From Aquaspirillum serpens DSM 68 (lineage in GTDB: Bacteria; Pseudomonadota; Gammaproteobacteria; Burkholderiales; Aquaspirillaceae): a stretch of DNA of 64,000 nucleotides. The stretch is taken from the NCBI RefSeq assembly GCF_000420525.1, contig NZ_ATVC01000004.1:25363-89362 (forward strand), written 5' to 3'. The notes under the pieces were generated by a model that had not been told where the DNA came from, made no database searches, and saw only the letters and a list, made by a program, of their open reading frames with translations. A program made the position numbers and the translations under genes. Of this stretch, positions 7,784 through 18,383 are shown piece by piece (position 1 is the first letter of the stretch; every line of letters begins with the position of its first letter).

Positions 7784-10642
7784 ATGACCTCCCTACGCTC
7801 CCTCGAATCTTCCGACGCTTTTCTTGGCCGCCATATTGGCCCCAATGAGAACGATATCAGCAGCATGTTGGCGACTGTCGGCGCTGCTTCGCTTGAAGAC
7901 CTGACCGCCCAAACCGTTCCTGCGGCAATCCGCTTTGGTGAAGCCTTACCACTGCCAGAAGCCCGCGATGAAGCCGATGCCCTCGCTTTGCTAAAAAGCA
8001 TTGCCAGCAAAAATACCGTTGCCAAAAGTTTGATTGGCCAAGGCTACTACGACACCTTGATGCCACCGGTGTTACAGCGCAATGTGCTGGAAAACCCCGG
8101 TTGGTACACCGCTTATACCCCTTATCAAGCTGAAATTGCCCAAGGCCGTTTAGAGGCATTGTTAAATTATCAGCAAATGGTGATGGATTTTACCGGCTTT
8201 GATTTAGCCAACGCTTCACTATTGGATGAAGCCACTGCCGCCGCTGAAGCGATGGCGATGGCTAAGCGCGTCAGCAAATCCAAAAGCCAAGCGTTTTTTG
8301 TCGATGCCCGTGTTTTCCCACATACCCTTGATGTGTTGCAAACCCGTGCCGCTGGTTATGGTTTTGAACTGATTGTGGGCGATATTAGCCAAGCAACCGC
8401 CCAGCCGGTGTTTGGCGCATTGCTGCAATATCCGGCCGCCGATGGCGCCATCAGCAATCTGACACAAGACATTGCCGCTATTAAAGCCCAAGGCGGTGTG
8501 GTCGCGGTGGCAGCAGATTTATTAGCCCTTGCCTTGCTGACACCACCGGCTGAATTGGGGGCTGACATTGCCCTCGGTTCGACACAACGCTTTGGCATTC
8601 CAATGGGCTTTGGTGGCCCACACGCGGCGTATTTTGCCACCCGTGATGAATACAAACGCGCCATGCCAGGCCGTATCATCGGCGTGTCGGTTGATGCAAA
8701 AGGCAAACGTGCTTTGCGGATGGCGTTGCAAACACGCGAGCAACATATCCGCCGCGAAAAAGCCAACTCCAACATTTGTACGGCACAGGTGTTGTTGGCG
8801 AACCTAGCAGGTTTCTATGCCGTGTGGCATGGTCCAGAAGGCATCAAACGCATTGCCCAACGCATTCACCGCTTAGCGGCCTTGTTTGCTGCTGCCCTGC
8901 AACAACAGGGTGTGAAAGTGCTGCATCAGCATTTCTTTGACACAGTGAGCCTGCATACCGGCGATAACACAGACAGCATCTTGGCTGCAGCCACTGCTAA
9001 AGGCTATCTGTTGCATCGCTTAAATGCTGATACCGTGAGTGTGTCGTTTGGTGAAACTTCAACCGCTAACGATGTCGCCGCTTTGGTCAATATTCTGACT
9101 GGTGCGGAAGTCGATATTTATGCGTTAGACAGCAGCACTGCCGATGCTTTGCCTGCCGATTTAGTGCGGCAATCGGCCTATCTGACCCACCCCGTTTTCC
9201 ACAGCCATCGCACTGAAACAGCGATGATGCGCTACCTGAAACGCTTGCAAAATCGCGATTTAGCACTCGATCACAGCATGATTGCCTTGGGTAGCTGCAC
9301 CATGAAGCTCAATGCCGCCGCTGAAATGATGCCAGTGAGCTGGCCGGAGTTTGCCAACCTGCACCCCTTCGCCCCACGCGAACATGCCACCGGTTATCTG
9401 GAAATGATCAATGGCCTGTGCCAACAGCTGCAAGCGGTCACCGGTTTTGCTGCGGTATCGATGCAGCCGAACTCTGGCGCGCAAGGCGAATACGCCGGTC
9501 TGTTGGCAATCCGCCGCTATCTCGACAGCCAAGGTCAGCAACAGCGCACCATCTGCTTAATTCCACAATCTGCACACGGCACCAACCCTGCCACCGCGCA
9601 GATGATGGGCATGAAAGTGGTAGTGGTGGCATGTGATGACAATGGTAATGTCGATGTGGCTGATTTACGCGCCAAAGCCGAACAATACTCGGCAGAATTG
9701 GCATGTTTGATGATTACCTACCCATCCACACACGGGGTATTTGAAGCCGCGATTCGTGATATTTGCGACATCATTCATCAACATGGCGGTCAGGTTTACA
9801 TGGACGGCGCCAACTTGAATGCGTTGGTCGGCTTAGTACGGCCAGCGGATATTGGTGCTGATGTAAGCCACATCAACCTACACAAAACCTTCTGCATTCC
9901 ACATGGCGGCGGCGGCCCCGGCATGGGCCCGATTGGCGTGCGTGCGCATTTAGCCCCGTTCTTGCCAGACCATGCTGTTGCTGGCAGTGGTGGTAACAAT
10001 GCCGGTCAAGGGGCGGTATCTGCTGCACCATTTGGTTCGGCCTCGATTCTGCCAATTTCGTGGATGTATATCACCATGATGGGCGCAGCAGGGCTGAAGC
10101 GTGCAACACAAGTGGCATTGCTCAACGCCAACTACATCGCAACCCGTCTGCAAGATGCTTTCCCAGTGTTGTACCGTGGTCAAAATGGCCGTGTAGCGCA
10201 CGAGTGCATTATTGATCTGCGCCCACTGAAAGCCGCCACCGGAGTAACCGAAGTCGATGTGGCAAAACGCTTGATGGATTATGGTTTCCACGCACCAACC
10301 ATGAGCTTCCCTGTGGCAGGGACGTTGATGATCGAGCCAACCGAGAGCGAATCAAAAGCCGAGCTGGATCGGTTTATTGAGGCGATGTTGTCGATTCGGG
10401 CGGAAATTGCTCGGGTTGAAGCAGGGGAATGGACAGCGGAACAAAGTCCATTGCGTCATGCTCCACATAGCTTGTCCGACATCACGGGCGAGTGGAGCCG
10501 TGTTTACCCTCGTGAACAGGGCTTATTCCCATTGGCATGGGTGGCTGAGAATAAGTTCTGGCCGTTCGTCAATCGGATTGATGATGTTGCTGGGGACCGT
10601 CAGCTGATTTGTAGCTGCCCACCGTTGAGCGACTATAACTAA
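7784..10642 (+). CDS. gcvP: Glycine dehydrogenase (decarboxylating), P protein
   Basis: 952 aa, the single-chain form of the PLP enzyme that decarboxylates glycine and loads the residue onto GcvH. The N-terminus has [13 protein letters not shown]. The PLP lysine is K701 in [20 protein letters not shown], and the C-terminal lobe contains [20 protein letters not shown]. Length matches the fused alpha2 type (about 950). It follows the gcvH terminator and has only a weak ribosome site, so its expression is expected to be lower than that of gcvT-gcvH unless there is an unseen internal promoter. No Lpd gene is nearby. Confidence 0.98.
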   Translation: MTSLRSLESSDAFLGRHIGPNENDISSMLATVGAASLEDLTAQTVPAAIRFGEALPLPEARDEADALALLKSIASKNTVAKSLIGQGYYDTLMPPVLQRNVLENPGWYTAYTPYQAEIAQGRLEALLNYQQMVMDFTGFDLANASLLDEATAAAEAMAMAKRVSKSKSQAFFVDARVFPHTLDVLQTRAAGYGFELIVGDISQATAQPVFGALLQYPAADGAISNLTQDIAAIKAQGGVVAVAADLLALALLTPPAELGADIALGSTQRFGIPMGFGGPHAAYFATRDEYKRAMPGRIIGVSVDAKGKRALRMALQTREQHIRREKANSNICTAQVLLANLAGFYAVWHGPEGIKRIAQRIHRLAALFAAALQQQGVKVLHQHFFDTVSLHTGDNTDSILAAATAKGYLLHRLNADTVSVSFGETSTANDVAALVNILTGAEVDIYALDSSTADALPADLVRQSAYLTHPVFHSHRTETAMMRYLKRLQNRDLALDHSMIALGSCTMKLNAAAEMMPVSWPEFANLHPFAPREHATGYLEMINGLCQQLQAVTGFAAVSMQPNSGAQGEYAGLLAIRRYLDSQGQQQRTICLIPQSAHGTNPATAQMMGMKVVVVACDDNGNVDVADLRAKAEQYSAELACLMITYPSTHGVFEAAIRDICDIIHQHGGQVYMDGANLNALVGLVRPADIGADVSHINLHKTFCIPHGGGGPGMGPIGVRAHLAPFLPDHAVAGSGGNNAGQGAVSAAPFGSASILPISWMYITMMGAAGLKRATQVALLNANYIATRLQDAFPVLYRGQNGRVAHECIIDLRPLKAATGVTEVDVAKRLMDYGFHAPTMSFPVAGTLMIEPTESESKAELDRFIEAMLSIRAEIARVEAGEWTAEQSPLRHAPHSLSDITGEWSRVYPREQGLFPLAWVAENKFWPFVNRIDDVAGDRQLICSCPPLSDYN

Positions 10643-10649
10643 GCAAGAC

Positions 10650-10684
10650 AGAGGTGCATCACCCCAAACGGGCGATGCACCTCT
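10650..10684. terminator. Perfect inverted repeat in the gcvP / receptor convergent gap
   Basis: AGAGGTGCATC (10650-10660) and GATGCACCTCT (10674-10684) form an 11-bp hairpin in the 70-bp gap between two genes that meet tail to tail. Neither side has a U-run, so it may act as an mRNA 3'-end stabiliser or a weak bidirectional terminator. The left arm with its flank reproduces the 3' end of the glycine riboswitch almost exactly. Confidence 0.6.
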
Positions 10685-10712
10685 ACACCGAACCAATACG
10701 CCATCAAGGCCT

Positions 10713-12803
10713 TTAAATAATTTTGAACTCTGAGACAACTTCACGCAGTCGGCTGGCGGTATAGTCGAGGTGGCTACAGCGTTCTGCCGCTTGTTGCGCA
10801 GCATGAGTGTTTTGTTCACTCAACACGCTGACCTCCTCAATTCGATTCGCCACATCTTGGCTGGCTTGTGCCTGTTGCCCTGCGGCAGTCGCAATTCGTT
10901 CTGCCTGAACCGCGACCTGATCGGCAGCCGCTTCCACCTCATCCAACCCCGCGACACTGCTACGCATATTGCTCATGCCATCATCCACTTGCTGCACAGC
11001 AATTTGCATCATCTGTACCGCACGCTCCGTCACGGTTTGGATTTCATCCACCATGCGAGTGATATCTGCCGTACTGACCCCCGTACGTTCCGCCAAAGTG
11101 CGCACTTCATCAGCCACCACCGCAAAACCTCGCCCCACCTCACCCGCACGGGCCGCCTCAATCGCGGCGTTTAAGGCTAATAAATTGGTCTGGTCGGCAA
11201 TGCCACGGATGGTTTGTGTAATGGCGCCGATTTGATCGATAGAACGATGCAATTCATCAATTGCTGAACCCGATTCACTAACCGCAGTCACCACTTTTTC
11301 GGTGACATTCAAACTGCTCTTAATCGCTTCACTGCTGTGACGCACCAGTTCCCGCGATTGTTGCGCCGCAACCGCCGCTTGTTGCGCACCATGCGACACC
11401 TCGACAATAGTCTGACTCAGCTCTTCTGTCGCAGCAGCAACGGCTTGTGTACGGCCTTGTTGCTGGTTTGATTGGTTTTGTACCAAATCCATTTCATGCC
11501 TGAGCGATTCCACATGACCATCAATTCGGTGTGAAGCACGTGAAATACGTTCTAACACCGCTTTTTGTCGGGTTTGTGCCACCGCAAGATCACATAACAT
11601 GCGGCCGATTTCATCGCGGCCATTCACATCAATAAACCGGCTTAAATCACCCTCGGCAATCCCCGCTAACACATATTGGGTAGCACTCATACCTCGTGTC
11701 AGACGGCGCAAAATCCACAAATTGATCAGCAACACCAAAACAATCGATACGATGGCTCCCACCGTCCCTAGCCAAAAAATCATTTGGAAGTTTTGCTGCT
11801 CGTTTTGATGCACAGAATCAGCATATGTCTCAAAAAGTCGCATCAACTCACGATTGACATTAAACGCTTGCTGATAAATTGGATTCACTTTTTCCAATAA
11901 AATACGGTTGGCTTCTAAATAATTGTCTTTTTGTAAAGCTTGAAATGCAGGGCCAATACCTTCTTCAACATAGCGTTGGCGGATCATGGTCCATTCACTA
12001 ATTTTTTGCTTAGTTGCACTATCCAGCGATAGGTTATTTAGTTTGTTCACCAGCTCATCAATATGATGGCGATTGGCTTGGATTTTTTCCAAGTGCATCG
12101 TCAAGGCATGGTCGTGTGCCTTAGCAAAAGGATTAGTGGGTTCGTGTTGTAGCGAAAGTGCAATTTGACTGCGATTTTCGCCCATCAATAACACCACTTC
12201 ACTGATCAAGTTGGATGGGACTAAGGCCTCATCGTGCAGTGCACCTAAGGCATGATTACTGTGTTGAATCCCCCACATACCAATACCCGTACCGGCAATT
12301 AACGACACTATCGATAGCGCGGTGGCAAACCACAGTTTTATCCGTAGCGGTATCGCCGCCAAGCCACGATCACTACCAGGGGGCCGTCGTTTTGGATCGG
12401 CTTTCAACTTGGCATACAACGCCTCTGCCGCTGCGACATCATGCGATTTTGGAGCAGAGCCGACAGATAGATAGCCGGTGACCTCACCGTCTTTTCTCAC
12501 CGGCACCACAACCGCCTCAACCCAATAGTGGTCACCATTTTTACAACGGTTTTTGACTAGGCCACGCCAAGGGTAGCCTTTTTTTAATCGCCGCCACATT
12601 TGCTCAAATGCCTGTGGTGGCATGTCGGGATGGCGGACGATGTTATGGCTTGAACCTATCAATTCTTTTTTATCAAAACCGCTAATTTCAACAAAGGCAT
12701 CGTTACAATCTACGATCTTGCCTTTGAGATCCGTACGCGAAACTAGGTAACATCCAGTAGGGAATGGAATATTTTTTTGAGTAATCGGCAAGTTAGTTTT
12801 CAT
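10713..12803 (-). CDS. Aer-like PAS methyl-accepting chemotaxis protein with a periplasmic domain
   Basis: 696 aa. A cytoplasmic PAS domain (about 15-115) carries the Aer-type signature [10 protein letters not shown]70, [20 protein letters not shown], which in Aer binds FAD. Then come TM1 (about 156-178), a periplasmic helical domain (about 179-340), TM2 (about 341-364), HAMP, and a chemoreceptor signalling hairpin with the conserved tip ([18 protein letters not shown]). E. coli Aer has no periplasmic domain, so this receptor could combine redox and external sensing. There is no C-terminal CheR-tethering pentapeptide. Converges with gcvP; divergent from mltA. Ligand unknown. Confidence 0.9.
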   Translation of the reverse strand: MKTNLPITQKNIPFPTGCYLVSRTDLKGKIVDCNDAFVEISGFDKKELIGSSHNIVRHPDMPPQAFEQMWRRLKKGYPWRGLVKNRCKNGDHYWVEAVVVPVRKDGEVTGYLSVGSAPKSHDVAAAEALYAKLKADPKRRPPGSDRGLAAIPLRIKLWFATALSIVSLIAGTGIGMWGIQHSNHALGALHDEALVPSNLISEVVLLMGENRSQIALSLQHEPTNPFAKAHDHALTMHLEKIQANRHHIDELVNKLNNLSLDSATKQKISEWTMIRQRYVEEGIGPAFQALQKDNYLEANRILLEKVNPIYQQAFNVNRELMRLFETYADSVHQNEQQNFQMIFWLGTVGAIVSIVLVLLINLWILRRLTRGMSATQYVLAGIAEGDLSRFIDVNGRDEIGRMLCDLAVAQTRQKAVLERISRASHRIDGHVESLRHEMDLVQNQSNQQQGRTQAVAAATEELSQTIVEVSHGAQQAAVAAQQSRELVRHSSEAIKSSLNVTEKVVTAVSESGSAIDELHRSIDQIGAITQTIRGIADQTNLLALNAAIEAARAGEVGRGFAVVADEVRTLAERTGVSTADITRMVDEIQTVTERAVQMMQIAVQQVDDGMSNMRSSVAGLDEVEAAADQVAVQAERIATAAGQQAQASQDVANRIEEVSVLSEQNTHAAQQAAERCSHLDYTASRLREVVSEFKII

Positions 12804-13020
12804 ATTCTTTCACGATAGTGTGGGTGAGTACACAGATTGAAAATGTGAAAAGCGTATACTAGTGCCTTAAAAGTCAATTGTGCAGATTTTTTGCAAAAAA
12901 TTTTCCGCATTAAGCATGAATTATTTTCGCATTATGCAATATGCCCAAGACATGGTGCATGGCGCAATTGCACAACACTCTCTAAAATCGAAGCTTATTT
13001 TGTTCTCGGCTCGGACTATC

Positions 13021-14163
13021 ATGCGCCTTCCTTCTCTTATTGTTGCGGCCGCTGTGTTGGTGTTAGCGGCTTGTTCGACTCCACCTAAACCCCCGACCAC
13101 GGTAACCCCTCAGGGACAGTCGCCACAGCCGCATTACCTACGTAGCCAATGGCAGATGTTACCCGGGTGGCAAAGCAGCGATTTCCGGTCGGCGTGGCCA
13201 GCATGGGTCGCCAGCTGTCGCGTGTTAGAAAAACGCGCTGGCTGGGAACAGGTGTGCCGTCAGGCACAAGGCGTGGATAGCCGTGATGCTCAGGCGATTC
13301 GGGCCTATTTTGAGAGCCAATTTTTGCCGTACCGTTTAATGGATCAAAGTTATCGCCACACGGGTTTGGTCACTGGCTATTACGAGCCTTTGTTGCGTGG
13401 CAGTTTGCAACGCACCGCCGAAGCGCGCTATCCAATCTATGGCATACCCTCTGATTTGGTGAGTAAAGGCACCCAACGGGGACGGATTGAAAATGGGAAG
13501 TGGCTGCCGTACTACAGCAATGTTGAAATTGCCCAAGGTTTCGGCCCACGCCCCGAACAGGCCTTAGCATGGGTAACCGATCCCATTGAACTGTTATTTT
13601 TACAAATTCAAGGGTCTGGCCGAGTGGAATTGCCAGATGGTCGCCATTTGCGGGTAGGTTTTGCCGATCATAATGGCTTTGCTTATCAATCGGTTGGCCG
13701 TTGGTTGATTGATCGTGGTGAATTAAAACCGAATGAAGCCTCAATGCAAGGCATCAAAGCATGGGCACAAGCCAATCCCCAGCGTTTAAATGAATTGTTA
13801 GCTGCTAACCCGCGTTATGTGTTTTTCCGCCGTTTGGCTGATGCCCCAACACACCAAGGCCCACCCGGTGCATTAGGTGTGCCGTTAACACCAGAGCATT
13901 CGGTAGCGATTGACCCGCGTTACACGCCCTTAGGCGCCCCGATTTGGTTAGACACCACCTTGCCACTGTCGAGCCAGCCACTACAACGACTGGTTTTTGC
14001 CCAAGATACCGGTTCCGCGATTAAAGGTGCGGTGCGAGCGGATTTTTTTTGGGGATTTGGTGCCAAAGCGGGTGAAGTGGCTGGACGAATGAAACAATCG
14101 GGCCAGATGTGGACATTATTACCGCGTGGCGTCTTACCTCCAGCGGGTGTGTCAATTTATTAA
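13021..14163 (+). CDS. mltA: Membrane-bound lytic murein transglycosylase A
   Basis: 380 aa lipoprotein that cleaves peptidoglycan glycan strands to 1,6-anhydro ends. The signal peptide ends in lipobox LAAC with lipidated C18. The MltA domain (LVTGYYEPLLRGS, YPIYGIPSDL) is followed by the 3D domain (IDPRYTPLGAPIWLDT, FAQDTGSAIKGAVRADFF, GFGAKAG), where the catalytic aspartate lies. An open frame extends upstream to 12880, but only the start at 13021 gives an immediate lipoprotein signal. The ribosome site is weak. The 217 bp shared with the divergent receptor gene shows no clear promoter. Confidence 0.94.
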   Translation: MRLPSLIVAAAVLVLAACSTPPKPPTTVTPQGQSPQPHYLRSQWQMLPGWQSSDFRSAWPAWVASCRVLEKRAGWEQVCRQAQGVDSRDAQAIRAYFESQFLPYRLMDQSYRHTGLVTGYYEPLLRGSLQRTAEARYPIYGIPSDLVSKGTQRGRIENGKWLPYYSNVEIAQGFGPRPEQALAWVTDPIELLFLQIQGSGRVELPDGRHLRVGFADHNGFAYQSVGRWLIDRGELKPNEASMQGIKAWAQANPQRLNELLAANPRYVFFRRLADAPTHQGPPGALGVPLTPEHSVAIDPRYTPLGAPIWLDTTLPLSSQPLQRLVFAQDTGSAIKGAVRADFFWGFGAKAGEVAGRMKQSGQMWTLLPRGVLPPAGVSIY

Positions 14164-14183
14164 CAGGATAGAGAAAGGGTGTT

Positions 14184-15257
14184 ATGCCGAGGCTGAAACA
14201 AATAATCACATTGATCGTGTTGTGGAGTGGAATGGTGTTACCTGCGATGGCAGCCAGTACCGAAGCGGCTCCACGACAGCTATCAAGCAGTGATGTGGTA
14301 CAGGCTCGGCAGCAGGCATTAACACAAACCGTAGCAGTCAATGGTTTATTAGAAGCCGTACAAAGTGCCGTGTTGTATGCACAAGTTGAAGCAGTAGCAA
14401 AACAGGTGCGGGTACAAACCGGTGAAACGGTGAAAGCAGGTCAACCGTTAGTGGTGTTCGAAGCGCGTGAATTGCAGGAAAAAGTGCGAGAACAACAGGC
14501 GCTACTGGCCACCACAGAAGCGCGTTGGCAGCTTGCACAACAAAAATTGCTCAAGCAACAAGAGCTGTACCAACGTCAATTTATTTCGCATTTGGCACTG
14601 GAAGAATTTCAAGCAGAATTAGCCGTGCAACGCGCTCAGCGACAGGCACAACGCGCGCAATTGCAACGCGCACAACAAGAATTAAGTTACGCCGAAGTAA
14701 AAGCCCCTTTCGCTGGTGTGATTGCCGAACGCCATATTGAAATCGGCCAATTGGCTGCCCGCAATAGCAAACTGTTTCATGTCGTAAACCTCGACCGTTT
14801 GCAATGGAAGGTCACCGTCCCTGCACAACATATTGCTGGCGTCAAAGTGGGACAACACGCTGAATTGCGTGTCGAAGGTGATTCCCGTCGCTATCAAGGA
14901 CAGGTTGAGCGCATCAATCCGGTTGCGATTGCCGGCAATCGCAGTTTTCAGGTGTATGTCGCGGTCGAGAATCGCCATCACCATTTGCGAGTAGGGCAGT
15001 TAGCACGCGGTGAGTTGGTGTTGGCACAGGCCGCGCCAGCAGTTGTATTGCCCTTGAGTGCGATTCGACAACGACAAGGCGAACAAGGATGGGTCTTGCG
15101 GGTTCGCCAAGGTAAAGCAGAAAAACAAGCAGTAAAACTAGGTTTTGCCAATCAACAGTGGGTGCAGGTGGAAGGGATGGCTGCTGGAGAGTGGGTAATT
15201 TTGCCGCAGGTGTTGGGCATTGAAAGTGCAACACCGGTGCGTTTGCCGCAGCCTTAA
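14184..15257 (+). CDS. RND efflux periplasmic adaptor (membrane fusion protein)
   Basis: 357 aa HlyD/AcrA-type adaptor linking an inner-membrane RND pump to an outer-membrane channel. A signal peptide (cleavage likely after LPAMA, about residue 23) is followed by the lipoyl half-motif (VNGLLEAVQSAVLYAQVEA and KAPFAGVIAERHIEIGQLA) around a coiled-coil hairpin rich in Gln/Ala, then the beta-barrel domain. The pump gene follows 18 nt later, so they form one operon. No outer-membrane factor is present. Substrate cannot be told from sequence. Confidence 0.92.
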   Translation: MPRLKQIITLIVLWSGMVLPAMAASTEAAPRQLSSSDVVQARQQALTQTVAVNGLLEAVQSAVLYAQVEAVAKQVRVQTGETVKAGQPLVVFEARELQEKVREQQALLATTEARWQLAQQKLLKQQELYQRQFISHLALEEFQAELAVQRAQRQAQRAQLQRAQQELSYAEVKAPFAGVIAERHIEIGQLAARNSKLFHVVNLDRLQWKVTVPAQHIAGVKVGQHAELRVEGDSRRYQGQVERINPVAIAGNRSFQVYVAVENRHHHLRVGQLARGELVLAQAAPAVVLPLSAIRQRQGEQGWVLRVRQGKAEKQAVKLGFANQQWVQVEGMAAGEWVILPQVLGIESATPVRLPQP

Positions 15258-15275
15258 CCCCAAGAAAGTTACCCT

Positions 15276-18200
15276 ATGTGGATTACCCGCGTCAGTTTAC
15301 ATAACCCCTATTTTGCTGCCATGTTGATGGCGGCCTTGGTGGTATTGGGGTTGTTTTCGTTGGCTCGTTTGCCAGTAGAAGAATTTCCAGACATTCGCTT
15401 TCCAATTGCCGTGGTCAGCACGCAATACCCAGGGGCATCCCCGACAGTGGTAGAAAGTGAAGTCACTCGGCCTTTGGAAGAAGCCCTGAATACCTTGGCC
15501 GGCATTAAACATCTGCGTTCGTATTCGTTTGAAAGCTCATCGGTCATTGTGGTCGAATTTGAACTGAGCGTAGATCCGGCGACTGCAGTTCAAGAAGTGC
15601 GCGATAAGGTGGCGACAGTCACCGGTCAGTTCCGCCGTGAAATTTCCAATCCAACCATCAATCAAGTCAACCCATCAGATAGCCCGATGATGACGCTGAT
15701 TGTCTCTTCAGACAGCCTACCACCGCGTGAACTGAGTACATGGGCCGATCAAGTGTTGCGCAAGCGTTTGCAAACGGTGTCTGGCGTGGGTGAGGCAAAG
15801 GTTGTCGGGGCGATTAAACGAGAAGTACGAGTTGAAATCGACCCCATTCGCCTGCAATCGTACGGGCTAGACATTGCAACGGTAAATGATGCGATTGCAC
15901 GAGCCAATCGAGATTTCCCAGCAGGTCGTCTGACAGGACAAGAACCCGAGATTGCTTTGCGGGTGGATGGTAAGTTAAAAACCGTCGCCCAGTTTGCCGA
16001 GATTGAACTGGTTTGGCGCAACGGCAGTGCCGTCTATTTGCGCGATGTTGCAACGATTCGCGATGGCGAGCAGGAATACCAGTCATTGGCGCTGATCAAC
16101 GGTCAACGAGCCCTTTCTTTAGAAATTAAAGCGGCGAGAAGTGCCAACATCGTTGCCACTTCTGCCGCAGTGAAAGCGGCATTAGCTGAACTCAAAGCCC
16201 AATTACCAGCAGGGGTGATGCTGCGGGTGATGAACGATAAAGCGGATGATGTCCGTGATTCACTCACCACGGTGCGCGATACCTTGCTAGAAGGAACAGC
16301 GTTGACTGTCCTGATTGTGTTCCTGTTTCTCGGTTCGTGGCGCAGTACGGTGATTACTGGTTTAACCTTGCCGATTGCGCTGATTGGTACATTATTCGCG
16401 ATTGCTGTGGCAGGGTTTTCCATCAATGTAATGAGTCTATTAGCACTGACTTTGTCGATTGGCTTATTGATTGACGATGCTATCGTAGTGCGTGAAAACA
16501 TTGTCCGTCATGCAGGTTTAGGGAAATCTCATTTTCAAGCAGCCCTAGAAGGAACGGAAGAAATCGGGCTCGCAGTCTTGGCAACCACCTTCACCGTAGT
16601 AGCAGTTTTTCTCCCCGTGGGCTTTATGGGCGGCATTATTGGGCAGTTTTTCCAACAATTTGGTCTGACTGTGGTTGTAGCGGTCTTGATTTCGTTGTTG
16701 GTCAGTTTTTCCCTCGATCCAATGCTCAGTTCCATCTGGTATGACCCACACCGACACGGTGATGCCCACCGTGGCCCACTAGGGCGTCTGCTGGATCGCT
16801 TTGAAACGTCAATGGACAGTTTGGCCGAGCGTTATGCTTTGGCGATTGATTGGGTGTTACAACATCGTAAAACCACCTTAGCCGCTGCCACGGTGTTGTT
16901 ATTGGGCAGTTTTGCGCTAGTGCCGGTGATTGGGGCTGAGTTTTTGCCCAAGTCAGACACCGGAAAAGTGACTGTTAAGTTTAAAACCGCTGCGGGTTCT
17001 AGCTTGGAATATACCGAACAAAAAGCCCGCCATGTCGATCAACTGTTACGGCAAGCCACTGAGGTAAAAGATATTTATATCAATATCGGCGGTGGGTTTG
17101 CTGAGGGTCGCAATCAGGCCTCTTTGCAAGTGATTTTGCATGATAAAGCAGCACGTGCCCGCTCTGTTTTTACCCTAATGGAAGTATGGCGACAGCAGCT
17201 ACCTCATATCGCGGGGATTGAGTTGCAATCGGTCGCCGTGAGCGGCGGCCCGGGGGGAAATGAAAAACCGATTCGGGTCGGTATCCGTGGCCAAGATATG
17301 GCAACTTTAGAACGCATTGCTGTTGATGTGCGACAGCGTTTGCGCCAAATTGACGGCGTAACAGATATCGAATCCAGTTTAGATGCCGCTGAACCAGCTC
17401 TGTCATTGCGTCTACAGCGCGATGCTGCAGCCAGCCTTGGGATTGACATGGAACAACTGGGGCAAACGTTGGCAGTGTTATTGGCGGGTAAAGTGGTCTC
17501 GACTTGGGAAGCACCAGATGGCGAAAATTACGATGTGCGGGTCATCGTCCCCAAACCAGCACGACAGCCCCTGTTGTTGGAGGACATTCAAATTGCTGGA
17601 CGCAGTTTAGGCGATGGCAGCCGTGAAATGGTGCCCTTGAGCACCGTCGCAACAGTGGTGGAAACACAGGTACCGCGTCAAATTAACCGCATGGATCAGG
17701 CTCGCGAGTTAACCCTCACTGCCAATATCCAAGGCCGAGATGCCCAGCATGTGTTTACTGAAGTGGCAACCTTGCTACAAAACTATCGTTTACCGACTGG
17801 CTATCAATTTGACCAAGGTGGCGAGAGTCAAGATTTACAAGAGTCGTTTTCGTATGCAGTTCAGGCTTTGGCTATCGGTGTCATTTTTATTTACATGATT
17901 TTGTGCGCTCAATTCCGCAGCTTCTTCCAACCGATCGCGATTATGATGTCGCTACCCTTGGCCTTTATTGGGGTGTTTTTAGCCTTATTGGTCTGGGGCA
18001 GTACCCTCAATATGTTCTCGGTAATTGGGGTAATTATGTTGATGGGTTTGGTGGCGAAAAATGGGATTTTGCTGATCGATTTCGTCAATCAGGCACGTCG
18101 TGAGGGAATGGATCGTCTAGCTGCCTTGAAAGCTGCAGGCCGAGTGCGTTTACGCCCCATTTTAATGACCAGTTTGGCAATGATTTTTGGCATGTTGCCC

Positions 18201-18383
18201 TTGGCACTTTCCCGCGCCAGCGGCGCAGAACTCAATGCGCCGATGGCACAGGCGGTGATTGGTGGGCTGGTCACCTCAACCTTGCTCACCTTATTTGTTG
18301 TGCCGGTGGTCTATAGCTATTTGGATTCTGCATCCGAGTGGTTACGCCACAAGTTCAGTCATCCTGCTCGCCGGCAAACATGA
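15276..18383 (+). CDS. RND efflux pump, HAE1 family inner-membrane transporter
   Basis: 1035 aa proton-driven pump with twelve predicted membrane helices and two large periplasmic loops. The proton-relay residues are visible as D400-D401 in LSIGLLIDDAIVV (TM4) and K928 in GLVAKNGILLIDF (TM10). N-terminal LPVEEFPDI and YPGASPTVVESEV are family marks. The HAE1-type DD pair points to hydrophobic/amphiphilic drug export rather than metal export. Its last 29 nt overlap the 3' end of the convergent cysB gene. It needs a TolC-type channel encoded elsewhere. Confidence 0.94.
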   Translation: MWITRVSLHNPYFAAMLMAALVVLGLFSLARLPVEEFPDIRFPIAVVSTQYPGASPTVVESEVTRPLEEALNTLAGIKHLRSYSFESSSVIVVEFELSVDPATAVQEVRDKVATVTGQFRREISNPTINQVNPSDSPMMTLIVSSDSLPPRELSTWADQVLRKRLQTVSGVGEAKVVGAIKREVRVEIDPIRLQSYGLDIATVNDAIARANRDFPAGRLTGQEPEIALRVDGKLKTVAQFAEIELVWRNGSAVYLRDVATIRDGEQEYQSLALINGQRALSLEIKAARSANIVATSAAVKAALAELKAQLPAGVMLRVMNDKADDVRDSLTTVRDTLLEGTALTVLIVFLFLGSWRSTVITGLTLPIALIGTLFAIAVAGFSINVMSLLALTLSIGLLIDDAIVVRENIVRHAGLGKSHFQAALEGTEEIGLAVLATTFTVVAVFLPVGFMGGIIGQFFQQFGLTVVVAVLISLLVSFSLDPMLSSIWYDPHRHGDAHRGPLGRLLDRFETSMDSLAERYALAIDWVLQHRKTTLAAATVLLLGSFALVPVIGAEFLPKSDTGKVTVKFKTAAGSSLEYTEQKARHVDQLLRQATEVKDIYINIGGGFAEGRNQASLQVILHDKAARARSVFTLMEVWRQQLPHIAGIELQSVAVSGGPGGNEKPIRVGIRGQDMATLERIAVDVRQRLRQIDGVTDIESSLDAAEPALSLRLQRDAAASLGIDMEQLGQTLAVLLAGKVVSTWEAPDGENYDVRVIVPKPARQPLLLEDIQIAGRSLGDGSREMVPLSTVATVVETQVPRQINRMDQARELTLTANIQGRDAQHVFTEVATLLQNYRLPTGYQFDQGGESQDLQESFSYAVQALAIGVIFIYMILCAQFRSFFQPIAIMMSLPLAFIGVFLALLVWGSTLNMFSVIGVIMLMGLVAKNGILLIDFVNQARREGMDRLAALKAAGRVRLRPILMTSLAMIFGMLPLALSRASGAELNAPMAQAVIGGLVTSTLLTLFVVPVVYSYLDSASEWLRHKFSHPARRQT

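Noticed and set aside
15276..18383. Heavy-metal (HME) type RND pump
   Set aside because: The DD pair in TM4 and overall motifs fit the HAE1 drug-type pump; no metal-site methionines were evident.
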